Part shown: positions 11,439 through 20,995 of the stretch, one piece after another
Numbering within the stretch: the stretch's first letter is position 1
How the letters are laid out: every line of letters begins with the position of its first letter
From: Flavobacteriia bacterium
Lineage (GTDB): Bacteria > Bacteroidota > Bacteroidia > Flavobacteriales > Flavobacteriaceae
DNA length: 34,657 nucleotides
Reading direction: 5' to 3'
Assembly (NCBI GenBank): GCA_030617765.1
Contig: JAUWUU010000005.1
Coordinates: forward strand, 1 to 34,657
Made by a program: the position numbers and the translations under genes
The notes under the pieces: model-generated
What the model was told of the DNA's origin: nothing
What the model saw: only the letters and a program-made list of their open reading frames with translations
The model's database searches: none

Positions 11439-12050
11439 CTAGAAAATATTAAAAAGTGAAATAATTCCTAAAATAAAAAACAAAATACTCAGTATGTAAT
11501 TGATATTTTTAGCAATGAACTGAGCTTTATTTTCAATTAAAACTGCAAAATTGGTATAGAGTACAAATAGAGAAAAAGCACCTAAAAAAGCTCCAAATAC
11601 AAAAATTGAAATATAGGGATGTTGTAAAATCAGTAATCCTTTATTTTGAAAAAAAGAACTGTAAAAGAAATAAAATGGTATTGCCAGCATATTGAGTGCC
11701 GACATGAAAATCCCAATTAAAAAATAATTTCCTATTCTTTTTTTACCTTCTCCTTTAAATTTCTTTCGAGCTTGAAAAAAGAAAAAAATTGATAAAACAA
11801 AAAGCACAATAATTCCGGCAATTGACAATTGCTTAATTATTTCGGGATGTTTTGAAAAATAATTTGCAAAAAATAAGGCTATAAATGATTGAGGTATTAC
11901 TATTAACGCAGCACCTAATGAAAACAATAAACCTGATTTCTTATGCTTTTCAATAGTCGTTCTTACTGCTGTCATATTCAACATTCCAGGAGGCAACAAT
12001 CCTACAAAAGCCATCATAAAACCAATAAAAAAATGCGTTAAGTATATCAA
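11439..12050 (-). CDS. LysE-family translocator
   Basis: FIGFMMAFVGLLPPGMLNMTAVRTTIEKHKKSG, several TM helices, typical LysE N-terminus. Confidence 0.8.
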   Translation of the reverse strand: MIYLTHFFIGFMMAFVGLLPPGMLNMTAVRTTIEKHKKSGLLFSLGAALIVIPQSFIALFFANYFSKHPEIIKQLSIAGIIVLFVLSIFFFFQARKKFKGEGKKRIGNYFLIGIFMSALNMLAIPFYFFYSSFFQNKGLLILQHPYISIFVFGAFLGAFSLFVLYTNFAVLIENKAQFIAKNINYILSILFFILGIISLFNIF

Positions 12051-13528
12051 GATCTTGTATTAATTTTATTGATATATTTTAAAACCAATTGGTTAAAGTC
12101 GTTTGATATTTTAAATTTCATGATGAATATTAAATAAACAATACTGATTATAATTGATTTAATAATAATATTTAACAAAGGGTAACTCGTAAAGTTTATA
12201 AAGTAAAAAATCAAAAATAATCCAAAAATAATCATGTTTATTGCAATTGTTTTATTAGTAAAAGGATGCATATTCAATTTTTTATTTACATATGCTATTT
12301 TAATTAAACCAAATATAAAAACAACAATTAGAGTTGCTATTGCAGCACCATCAATTCCCATCAATTCAATTAAATAACGATTCAAAACAATTACGCTAAA
12401 GGCCATAGCAATTGAAAAATAAAAAAATATTTTATAGTACTTTGAATTGGTCAAGATCGCACCGTTTGTTCCAAGTGTTAGTTTTATTAATTCAGAAAAA
12501 GAAATGATCAAAACAACCAATATACCGACTGAATATTCCGGTTTATCAATTAATAAGTATAGATCCTTTACGTTTAAATTGATGATCAAAAAAAGTAAGC
12601 CACCGGCAATTAATAAATTGATTGAGCTTTTTTTATATAAAATTTCTACTTCTTTATAGTTTTCATTATTCAGCTCTTTTGCTGTAATTGGATTGATAAT
12701 TTGTTGCATTGCCCTTGAAGGTATCCCGATAACTGAAGCGATATAAACGCCAACCGCATAATAAGCCACTTTAGCAATTTGTTCCATTTGAGGGATCATA
12801 AATTTATCGATCTCTAATAAAATACTGCCTGCAGAACCTGCTAATATTATATAAAAAGAGAAAGTAAGAATTTCTCGAATATTATCAGGGATTGAAAAAG
12901 ATCTGATCTCAGGAAAATACAGGCTCATTGCATAAAGTTTCATAATAATCGCCCTGACCAAATATACCAATGCAACAGCGTAAATAAATTGTTCTTCATT
13001 TAACCATCCAAAATAAACAGCAAACAATAAGAAAGTTATGCTAATTCTGGCAAATATTTCACGAATAAAGTTTCCAAAAACTGATTTCATCTGCACCCTG
13101 CTCCATGCGTAGAAAACCTCAAAATATCCCATAAAAATGGCAATAAAAAATATCAAATAAGTATATTTTTTAATAATAATATTTTCTTGTGATAATAAAT
13201 CTGCAAAATAATCATAGCATAATATACCTAGAAATGCCAATGGAATAATTATAAAAATTGGCAAAATCACCACTGTTATTAAGAAATTATCCCGATCTTT
13301 TTTATTCATATAGGACGAGAAGAATTTTATAATGGTATGCTGTATTCCAAAAACCAAAAGAGGCATTAAAATATTTGCAGTTGATAATAAAAAAGTTATC
13401 AATCCGTAATAATCTTCCTGTAAAAAATGGGTATAAAGGAATAAAACATTTATTCCGCCAATAGCGAAACCCAAGAATAAAATAAATGAATTTTTATATG
13501 TTTGATTCAACACAATTCCCATGATCAC
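12047..13528 (-). CDS. Polysaccharide biosynthesis / oligosaccharide flippase-like membrane protein (Wzx/MOP type)
   Basis: 493 aa polytopic protein; LDEKFMIPQM-like segment (LLEIDKFMIPQMEQIAKVAYYAVGVYIASVIGIPSRAMQQIINPI) typical of MOP flippases. Confidence 0.8.
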   Translation of the reverse strand: MIMGIVLNQTYKNSFILFLGFAIGGINVLFLYTHFLQEDYYGLITFLLSTANILMPLLVFGIQHTIIKFFSSYMNKKDRDNFLITVVILPIFIIIPLAFLGILCYDYFADLLSQENIIIKKYTYLIFFIAIFMGYFEVFYAWSRVQMKSVFGNFIREIFARISITFLLFAVYFGWLNEEQFIYAVALVYLVRAIIMKLYAMSLYFPEIRSFSIPDNIREILTFSFYIILAGSAGSILLEIDKFMIPQMEQIAKVAYYAVGVYIASVIGIPSRAMQQIINPITAKELNNENYKEVEILYKKSSINLLIAGGLLFLIINLNVKDLYLLIDKPEYSVGILVVLIISFSELIKLTLGTNGAILTNSKYYKIFFYFSIAMAFSVIVLNRYLIELMGIDGAAIATLIVVFIFGLIKIAYVNKKLNMHPFTNKTIAINMIIFGLFLIFYFINFTSYPLLNIIIKSIIISIVYLIFIMKFKISNDFNQLVLKYINKINTRS

Positions 13529-14877
13529 TCGTTATTTTGCTCTATTAATTTTTTTGAAAGATAGTTAAAACGCATAAACAAAAATACAGCTGAAGCTGTA
13601 AGACCTGCAAACAAACCAATCCAAATCCCTTGAGATCCCAAACCCAAAACTTTTCCCAAAACAAAACTAACAGGAAAACCAATAATCCAATAGGCTACAA
13701 AAGTTAAATAAGTAGGAATCTTAACATCTTGCAATCCTCTTAATGCTCCCAATACAACTACCTGAATACCATCCGATAGTTGAAATAAACCAGCAATTAA
13801 AAGCAAAGAGGCAGCTGTTGTAATTACAGCATCATTATCAATATATAAGGTAGGAAGGAAATTTTTAAATACAAAAAACAAAATTGCAAAAACAAATTCA
13901 ATCATAAATACTTGTAAAAATATTGAAAAACTTATTCTTCGTAAATCCTTATAATTTTGTAATCCTTTTTGATTTCCTACTCTAATTGTTGCTGCTACTC
14001 CAAGCCCAACTGCAATCATAAACGTCATTGAAGCTAAGTTTAAAGCAATTTGATTTGATGCCTGATCAACTGTTCCTAATGAACCTGCCAACCAAATGGC
14101 AGCAGTAAAAATTCCTATTTCAAACAGCATTTGCATCGCTGTAGGAAAACCTAAATTCATTATTTTAAAGAAAACTTTTTTATGAATTTCTTTTCTTTTT
14201 AACCGCTTAAAATAAGGCTTGAATTTATCTTTTGAAGTTAAAATAAAGATAATAAAAAACATCATGGCAAATCGTGAAAACAATGTACCCAAAGCAGCAC
14301 CTCTAATTTCTAAACGAGGAAAAATCCATATACCATAGATCAATAAAAAATTTAAAACTACATTTACAACATTGGCTATTAATGTAGCCTGCATACCATA
14401 TTTTGTTTGTGATAAACCGTCAGTAAATTGTTTAAAAGCCTGAAAGATCATCAATGGGATCATAGAAAAGGCAACAATATTTAAATATGGTATTGCCAAT
14501 TCAACAACTTCGGGTGGTTGTTTCATATACTGCAGTAATGGCGTTGAAAATACCAACATTAAAAACATTACAATTCCTAAAATAATACTTAGCAATAAAC
14601 TGTGTTGAAAATAATTTCTCCCTTTTTCAATATCATTCTCTCCATCAGCTTCGGCAATTAAAGGAGTTATTGCCAATGAAAAACCTATTCCTAAAGCAAA
14701 GGCTACAAAAACAAAACTATTACCTAAAGATACAGCAGCCAAAGGTGCAGCACCCAATCTACCCACCATAATATTATCAGCAAATCCAACAAAAATATGA
14801 CCCAAATGACCTATCATAATTGGATAAGCCAATTTTAAATTATACTTAAATTCTTTTGTGTATTGATTAAAATTCAA
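13525..14877 (-). CDS. MATE-family efflux transporter
   Basis: LAYPIMIGHLGHIFVGFADNIMVGRLGAAPLAAVSLGNS, second repeat NQIALNLASMTFMIAVGLGVAATIRVGNQKG. Confidence 0.93.
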   Translation of the reverse strand: MNFNQYTKEFKYNLKLAYPIMIGHLGHIFVGFADNIMVGRLGAAPLAAVSLGNSFVFVAFALGIGFSLAITPLIAEADGENDIEKGRNYFQHSLLLSIILGIVMFLMLVFSTPLLQYMKQPPEVVELAIPYLNIVAFSMIPLMIFQAFKQFTDGLSQTKYGMQATLIANVVNVVLNFLLIYGIWIFPRLEIRGAALGTLFSRFAMMFFIIFILTSKDKFKPYFKRLKRKEIHKKVFFKIMNLGFPTAMQMLFEIGIFTAAIWLAGSLGTVDQASNQIALNLASMTFMIAVGLGVAATIRVGNQKGLQNYKDLRRISFSIFLQVFMIEFVFAILFFVFKNFLPTLYIDNDAVITTAASLLLIAGLFQLSDGIQVVVLGALRGLQDVKIPTYLTFVAYWIIGFPVSFVLGKVLGLGSQGIWIGLFAGLTASAVFLFMRFNYLSKKLIEQNNE

Positions 14878-14973
14878 AATTTCTCAATATATTTTTAACA
14901 AATAGTTATATTTGCAGCAATTGATATATATTCTATATAAATTATTGCAATTAAAATCATAAATTTCAAAAAT

Positions 14974-16044
14974 ATGAAAACACTTTCTTTAAAACTATTT
15001 TTTTTAATATTGTTTATTTCTACCGGATATTTGTTTGCTCAGGATGTTACTACCATTGAAGCTAAAAATAGTGACATAAGTGATAATCTTGATTTAGAAG
15101 CTGTTGCTTCAATTTTTGGTGAATCAAAAGATCTCGAGGATTTTGAGAAAAAATTAAACGATCCAAGTCTTCAAATTTCAAATCTAGATTTGAACAATGA
15201 TGGTGAAGTTGATTACATTAGAGTAATGGAAACAGCTGAAGGAAATGTTCACACCGTTTCTTTACAATCAGTAATTGGTAAAGATCAATATCAGGAAGTT
15301 GCAACAATTGATGTTATTAAAGACAAAAGCAACAACACACAAGTTCAAGTAGTCGGTAATGTTGATATGTACGGACCCAATTATTGTATAACACCTCATT
15401 ATCCTGTTGTTCCTGTATTTTTTACTTTCTTTTGGATGGCTACATACCGTCCGTGGTATTCACCTTGGCATTGGGGATACCATCCTCCGTATTTTCGCCC
15501 ATGGAGACCGTATCCACCTTACAGATATCACAGTAATGTTAATGTTCACGTTAATGTAAATAATAGATATTCACATAATAATGTTAGAATTAACAACAAT
15601 AATATTAATATTAATAATAGTAACAACTCCTATTTTAACAACAACCCAGAAAAAACTTTTAACAAAAGAAATCCGGGAGTTACCAATAGAACTGAATTAA
15701 ATAAAAGTAGAAAAACAACGGGTACTAAAGCTGCTAAAGATAAAGGTATTAACAATAAATCTGATCTACAAAGAGCTACTAAAGATAAAGGGTACAAATC
15801 TACAGGAAGACCAGTTACAAAACCTAATACCAGTCCGAGTACTAGACCTTCAACAAAACCTGCAGCGAAGCCAAGCACAAAACCTGCAACGAAGCCAAGT
15901 ACTAAGCCAAGTACTAGACCAAGTACACAACCATCCCATAAACAGACAAGTAGCAAACCAGCTTCAAGACCAACTTCAAGACCAACTTCAAGGCCTTCTA
16001 ACACAAGGGCTGCAACATCAAGAAGTTCATATAGAAGACATTAA
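14974..16044 (+). CDS. Secreted repeat-rich protein with low-complexity W/P/Y, N-rich and TKPS/TRPS tail
   Basis: Signal peptide MKTLSLKLFFLILFISTGYLFAQ; DLNNDGEVDYIRV; PWYSPWHWGYHPPYFRPWRPYPPYRY; N-rich stretch; TKPSTKPSTRPSTQPS repeats. Confidence 0.85.
   Translation: MKTLSLKLFFLILFISTGYLFAQDVTTIEAKNSDISDNLDLEAVASIFGESKDLEDFEKKLNDPSLQISNLDLNNDGEVDYIRVMETAEGNVHTVSLQSVIGKDQYQEVATIDVIKDKSNNTQVQVVGNVDMYGPNYCITPHYPVVPVFFTFFWMATYRPWYSPWHWGYHPPYFRPWRPYPPYRYHSNVNVHVNVNNRYSHNNVRINNNNININNSNNSYFNNNPEKTFNKRNPGVTNRTELNKSRKTTGTKAAKDKGINNKSDLQRATKDKGYKSTGRPVTKPNTSPSTRPSTKPAAKPSTKPATKPSTKPSTRPSTQPSHKQTSSKPASRPTSRPTSRPSNTRAATSRSSYRRH
15853..15996 (+). repeat. In-frame 12/24-bp tandem repeats encoding TKPS/TSRP
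   Basis: ACAAAACCTGCAGCGAAGCCAAGC (15853) then ACAAAACCTGCAACGAAGCCAAGT (15877); AAGCCAAGTACT units; CTTCAAGACCAA 12-bp units near 15961-15996. Confidence 0.85.
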
Positions 16045-16072
16045 TTTTAAATCTATAATTTAATATCCATTT

Positions 16073-16888
16073 ATGAAAATTGAAAATATTATTACAGAAG
16101 CTACTAATTTAATTTATGAATACGGTCCAAAATTAATTGGAGCAATAATAGTCTGGATAATTGGTTCAATGGTTATTAATAGTTTATCTAAAGCCTTAAA
16201 TAAGCTTATGGATAAACGTGATATGGATGATTCATTAAAGCCTTTCCTTAGAAGTTTGGTAAATATATTATTAAAAGTTCTACTAGGAATAAGTGTTTTA
16301 GGAATGTTAGGTGTTCAAATGACATCTTTTATTGCCATATTAGGTGCAGTTGGTTTAGCTGTTGGTATGGCACTATCAGGCACTTTACAAAATTTTGCTG
16401 GAGGTGTAATTATTTTACTCTTCAAACCATTTAAAGTTGGTGATTTTATTGATGCCCAAGGTTTTAAGGGAAGTGTTAAAGAGATCCAGATTTTTAATAC
16501 AATCCTTACTGATTTGGATAACAAGACCATCATAATTCCTAATGGAGGTTTATCAACCAATTCAATGGTAAATTATTCAACTGAACCCATTAGAAGAGTT
16601 GATATTTCTGTTGGTATTGCTTATGGTGAAAGTGTTGAAAAATCAAGAGAAGTTTTAAATAAGTTGGCTAGAAACGACAAACGAGTTTTGACTGATCCTT
16701 TGCCTTTTATTGGTGTTTCAGAGTTGGCAGACAGTTCTGTAAATTTAACTTTTAGAATTTGGGTTAAGGCCGATGATTATTGGGATGTGTTTTTTGATAT
16801 GAATGAAAATGTATATAATGCATTTAATCAATCTGGTGTTCAAATCCCTTTCCCACAAATGGATGTTCATTTACATAAAAGTGAATGA
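16073..16888 (+). CDS. mscS: Small-conductance mechanosensitive channel MscS family
   Basis: GAVGLAVGMALSGTLQNFAGGVIILLFKPFKVGDFIDAQGFKGSVKEIQIFNTIL...IPNGGLSTNSMVNYS is the MscS TM3/beta domain signature. Confidence 0.95.
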   Translation: MKIENIITEATNLIYEYGPKLIGAIIVWIIGSMVINSLSKALNKLMDKRDMDDSLKPFLRSLVNILLKVLLGISVLGMLGVQMTSFIAILGAVGLAVGMALSGTLQNFAGGVIILLFKPFKVGDFIDAQGFKGSVKEIQIFNTILTDLDNKTIIIPNGGLSTNSMVNYSTEPIRRVDISVGIAYGESVEKSREVLNKLARNDKRVLTDPLPFIGVSELADSSVNLTFRIWVKADDYWDVFFDMNENVYNAFNQSGVQIPFPQMDVHLHKSE

Positions 16889-16932
16889 AATTTAGTGATA
16901 GAAAAATAAAAAAGCAGCTTTCTAAATATAAT

Positions 16933-18138
16933 TTACGCTATAGTTTTAGCTATAATTTCATCGGCTATAGCCAAACAAGCTGTAGCAGCTGGTGAAGGAG
17001 CATTAATAACATGAATTGTTCCTTTGTGATTGATTATTTTAAAATCATCAACCATATTTCCAAAACCGTCAATTGCTTGCGCTCTTACTCCTGAACGGCT
17101 TGTAATTACATCATTTTGTGAAATACTTGGCATCATTTTGGATAATTCATTAACGAATGCTTTTTTTGAAAAAGCACGTTTGTATTCGTCAATTCCCTTA
17201 CGCCAAAATTTAAAGAATAACTTCCATGTACCTTTAAACCCCAAGGCTTGTAAAGTGTCTTTAACATCAAAATCAGTTTTGGAATAACCTTCTCTTTTAA
17301 AAGTAAAAACAGCATTTGGTCCGCACTCTACTCCTCCTTTGATCATTCTTGTAAAATGTACTCCTAAAAATGGGAATTTTGGATCAGGAACAGGGTAAAC
17401 CAGATTATTAATTTTATGATTTGCTTTTTCATTTAGTTCAAAATAATCTCCTCTAAAACCAACAATTTGCATATCAAGTTCGATATTATCTTTTTTTGCC
17501 ATTCTATCAGATTGTAAGCCAGAACAAAAAATTACTTGTTTAGCTTTAAAATCTCCTTGCGTAGTATGTAATATCTTAATTTTGCTGTTTGAAGTTATCT
17601 CTTTTACTTCACATGATGTGATCAATCCACTATCAGGATTGATGACTGATATTAATTCTGCAAATTTTTTTGATACATCAACATAGTCAATAATACCGGC
17701 AACGGGAACAAAAACAGCCTCAATTCCATCTATAAAAGGCTCTTTTATTTTGATCTCATCAGCATTCAAAAATTTGATTCCTTCAGTTTTATTTTGAATT
17801 CCATTTTGATAGATCTTCTCTAAAACAGGTAGTTCATCTGTTTTCGTGGCCACAATGATTTTTCCACAAATATCATGTTTTATATGGTGTTCTTTAGCAA
17901 AATTCACCAATTGTTTTCGTCCGTTATTACAATTCTTTGCTTTAAAAGAACCAGGTGTATAATAGATTCCGGAATGAATAACACCGGAATTTCTACCCGT
18001 TTGATGTAAGCCAATTTCAGACTCTTTTTCTAAAACAGCAATTGTACTTTTTGGAAATTTAATTTGTAATTTATAGGCAGTTGCTAAACCGACAATTCCA
18101 GCACCAACAACAATAAAATCAAAGGATTTACCATTCAT
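16933..18138 (-). CDS. lhgO: L-2-hydroxyglutarate oxidase / FAD-dependent oxidoreductase (LhgO-like)
   Basis: DFIVVGAGIVGLATAYKL FAD motif, EKESEIGLHQTGRNSGVIHSGIYYTPGSFKAKNC. ORF opens at 18168 with TTG; ATG at 18138 fits better. Confidence 0.88.
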   Translation of the reverse strand: MNGKSFDFIVVGAGIVGLATAYKLQIKFPKSTIAVLEKESEIGLHQTGRNSGVIHSGIYYTPGSFKAKNCNNGRKQLVNFAKEHHIKHDICGKIIVATKTDELPVLEKIYQNGIQNKTEGIKFLNADEIKIKEPFIDGIEAVFVPVAGIIDYVDVSKKFAELISVINPDSGLITSCEVKEITSNSKIKILHTTQGDFKAKQVIFCSGLQSDRMAKKDNIELDMQIVGFRGDYFELNEKANHKINNLVYPVPDPKFPFLGVHFTRMIKGGVECGPNAVFTFKREGYSKTDFDVKDTLQALGFKGTWKLFFKFWRKGIDEYKRAFSKKAFVNELSKMMPSISQNDVITSRSGVRAQAIDGFGNMVDDFKIINHKGTIHVINAPSPAATACLAIADEIIAKTIA

Positions 18139-18175
18139 AGTAAAAAAATTATAATTTGATATAATCAAAAATTGA

Positions 18176-19480
18176 TCAATCTTTAAAACTAGATCTTTTA
18201 ATAAAAAGCAAAACTATAAAGCTTGCAAAAAAGAATAATGACAACAATAAAATCGACATTTTCATAGATTCTGTAATTGTAACCACAAGTCCAAAGATAA
18301 AAGTTCCCCAAACAATTGCCAATTTTTCAGTTACATCAAAAAAGCTAAAATAAGTCGTTGTATCTTGAGTATCTTCAGGCAATAATTTTGAGTAAGTTGA
18401 TCGAGATAATGTTTGTATCGCACCTAAAACCAAACCAATTAAACCGCCCAATAAGTAAAATTTTAAATACACATCAGGGTCGTCTTTATCTAACAAATAA
18501 GCGCTGTAACTTGCTATACCCCAAATTAATATTGTAATTTTTAAAGTTGTAATATTTCCAATTTTAGCAGATAATTTTGCAAATAGATATGCTCCTACTA
18601 CACCTACCAATTGTATTAAAATAATTGTTATGATCAAATTGCTTGTTGGGATTCCTATCTCAGTTTTCCCAAAAATAGTTGATAAAAGTATTATGGTCTG
18701 AACACCAACACTATACAAAAAGAATGATAGTAAAAAATTAAACAATACAGGTTGATCTTTCAATTCATTCAATACTTTTTTCAACTCTAAATAACCATTG
18801 AAAATATAATTCTTACCCGGCTTTTTGTTATTACTATTTGATGGCAAATATTTAAAAGTATATTGAGCGAAACCAATCCACCAAATACCTACTGATAAAA
18901 ATGAAATTCTAGCTGGCAAAGTATTGTCAACTATGCCATACCATTCTGGTTTTAAAACCATACTCAAATTAAAAATTAACAATAAAACCGATCCTATATA
19001 CCCATAAATAAATCCTCTTGCACTAACTTCATCTTGTTGATCGTAATAAGCAATTTCAGGCAAGTAAGCATTATAAAAAACCAAACTACCCCAAAATCCA
19101 ATACTTGCTAAAATCGAAAACAAAATCCCTATCCACAAGGTATCAATACCTTCAAAAAAATATAAAGACATCACTGAAAAGGAACCCAAATAACAAAAAA
19201 ACTTCATATAACTTTTTTTATTTCCAACATAATCAGCAATACCCGAAAGTAATGGAGAAATAATTGCAACAATCAAAAAAGAAAATGATAATGCGTAGGT
19301 ATATAAGGAAGTATTGTTAAATTGCATTCCTAAAAAAGTAACCAATCCGCTATCAGAATTAGTTATTGTTTCATAATATATAGGAAAAACGGCTGTACTT
19401 ATTACCAATGAATAGACTGAATTTGCCCAATCATAAAAAGCCCAACTATTAATTAATTTTTTATTACCTTTTTCAAGCAT
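18176..19480 (-). CDS. MFS transporter, UMF1/Atg22-like family
   Basis: INSWAFYDWANSVYSLVISTAVFPIYYE is a characteristic UMF1-family N-terminus; 12-TM pattern. Confidence 0.88.
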   Translation of the reverse strand: MLEKGNKKLINSWAFYDWANSVYSLVISTAVFPIYYETITNSDSGLVTFLGMQFNNTSLYTYALSFSFLIVAIISPLLSGIADYVGNKKSYMKFFCYLGSFSVMSLYFFEGIDTLWIGILFSILASIGFWGSLVFYNAYLPEIAYYDQQDEVSARGFIYGYIGSVLLLIFNLSMVLKPEWYGIVDNTLPARISFLSVGIWWIGFAQYTFKYLPSNSNNKKPGKNYIFNGYLELKKVLNELKDQPVLFNFLLSFFLYSVGVQTIILLSTIFGKTEIGIPTSNLIITIILIQLVGVVGAYLFAKLSAKIGNITTLKITILIWGIASYSAYLLDKDDPDVYLKFYLLGGLIGLVLGAIQTLSRSTYSKLLPEDTQDTTTYFSFFDVTEKLAIVWGTFIFGLVVTITESMKMSILLLSLFFFASFIVLLFIKRSSFKD

Positions 19481-19592
19481 TTAAAAAATATATAGATTTG
19501 AAGGAGCAATTTACTAATATTTTTTAGAAAGTATTTCTACTTTTTAACTATTTTTTAACATATTACAACAGTATAAATTCTTTTTTTAAATC

Positions 19593-20459
19593 ATGGAAAG
19601 TACTAAAAGACCAAAGATCAATAATAACTCATTTGAAATTCCAAAATCATTGCTATATACTGGAAAAACCTTACAATTCTTTTCAAAAGATCTGGCTGTA
19701 AGATTTTTGGCAAAAATATTTGAAACTCCACCAAAATACAGAACACCTCAAAGAGAAATAATGATGCAGGAAAGTTCAAAAAATGAGATCCACTATATTC
19801 CTTCAATCCAGAAAGATATCATGGTTTATACTTATGGATATTCTAAGAAAAAAGTTTTGTTGCTACATGGATGGTCAGGCAGAGGTACCCAAATGCATCA
19901 TATAGCTGATAAAATGTTAGAAAATAAAATGATGGTCATCGCTTTTGATGCACCAGCTCATGGATTATCTTCCGGAAAATCAACAAATATGCTGGAATAC
20001 ATAGAAACCATTAAATTCATTAATAAAAAATACGGGCCATTTGAAGCAGCAATCGGTCATTCTTGGGGTGGTATGACATTGTTAAATTTCGCTGCTAGAG
20101 ATAGTGAATTAAAAAAAATTGTAATTATTGGCGCCGATGATAAAATCCCTGAGGTTATAAAATCATTTGTCAAAAAATTTGAATTGAAGCCCATTCTTGT
20201 CAAAAAAATTATAAAATATTACAATAAAAAAATCAAATTTGATATCAATAACTTTTCATCGAGCGAAGCCGCCAAAAAAATTAAAATCCCAACTTTTGTA
20301 ATCCACGATTCTCAAGATAAATTTGTACCTGTAAGCAGTGCTTATATAATTCGTCAAAACCTTCAAGATGGTCTATTACTAATTACTAATGGCTTAGGTC
20401 ATCATAAAGTTTTTAAAGACAAAACCGTCATTCAAAAGATCATAGATTTTATTCAATAA
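19593..20459 (+). CDS. Alpha/beta hydrolase
   Basis: VLLLHGWSGRGTQMHHIADKM, FDAPAHGLSSG, AIGHSWGGMTLLNFA (nucleophile elbow GHSWGG), late H in LGHHKVFKD. Confidence 0.9.
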   Translation: MESTKRPKINNNSFEIPKSLLYTGKTLQFFSKDLAVRFLAKIFETPPKYRTPQREIMMQESSKNEIHYIPSIQKDIMVYTYGYSKKKVLLLHGWSGRGTQMHHIADKMLENKMMVIAFDAPAHGLSSGKSTNMLEYIETIKFINKKYGPFEAAIGHSWGGMTLLNFAARDSELKKIVIIGADDKIPEVIKSFVKKFELKPILVKKIIKYYNKKIKFDINNFSSSEAAKKIKIPTFVIHDSQDKFVPVSSAYIIRQNLQDGLLLITNGLGHHKVFKDKTVIQKIIDFIQ

Positions 20460-20462
20460 CAT

Positions 20463-20942
20463 ATGAAGAAACTTTTTTTAACAGCGCTTATTTTAATATT
20501 TTTTTATTTTAACGGAATTGGACAGGATAAAACACAAACAAACATGACTAAAAAAGTAATCAAAACCGATGAAGAATGGAAAGCAATATTAACTCCAAAA
20601 CAATTTAAAATTTTACGCGAAAAGGGTACTGATATGCCTGGAAATACCGGGTATACTGATAATTTTGATAAAGGAACCTATTATTGTTCAGCATGTAATA
20701 CTAAACTATTTGAATCAAACACAAAATACGAATCACATTGTGGTTGGCCAAGTTTCGACGATGCAATAGAAGGCGCTGTAATCTATCAAAAAGATCAAAG
20801 TCATGGTATGATCAGAACTGAAATATTATGCTCGAGTTGCGGAGGGCATTTAGGTCATATTTTTGATGATGGCCCCAAAAAAACTACTGGCAAACGTTAT
20901 TGTGTAAACAGCACATCACTAACATTTAAAAAAAGTGAATAA
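20463..20942 (+). CDS. msrB: Peptide-methionine (R)-S-oxide reductase MsrB with N-terminal signal
   Basis: [57 protein letters not shown]; signal-like [21 protein letters not shown]. Confidence 0.95.
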   Translation: MKKLFLTALILIFFYFNGIGQDKTQTNMTKKVIKTDEEWKAILTPKQFKILREKGTDMPGNTGYTDNFDKGTYYCSACNTKLFESNTKYESHCGWPSFDDAIEGAVIYQKDQSHGMIRTEILCSSCGGHLGHIFDDGPKKTTGKRYCVNSTSLTFKKSE

Positions 20943-20969
20943 ATTTATAAAATTCATTCACCTTTATAT

Positions 20970-20995
20970 CTTTATAAATCTATAAAGTTTAAGAT
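20970..20995. terminator. Weak hairpin between convergent msrB and yidC
   Basis: CTTTATA-AATC-TATAAAG perfect 7-bp stem followed by TTTAAGATTTATT. Confidence 0.4.

Noticed and set aside
15630-16004. Minus-strand 124-aa ORF with Gly/Leu/Val repeats (GLVLGLVLGFVAGFV)
   Set aside because: Exact antisense shadow of the TKPS/TRPS repeats in the 14974-16044 CDS; the repeat composition explains both its openness and hydrophobicity.
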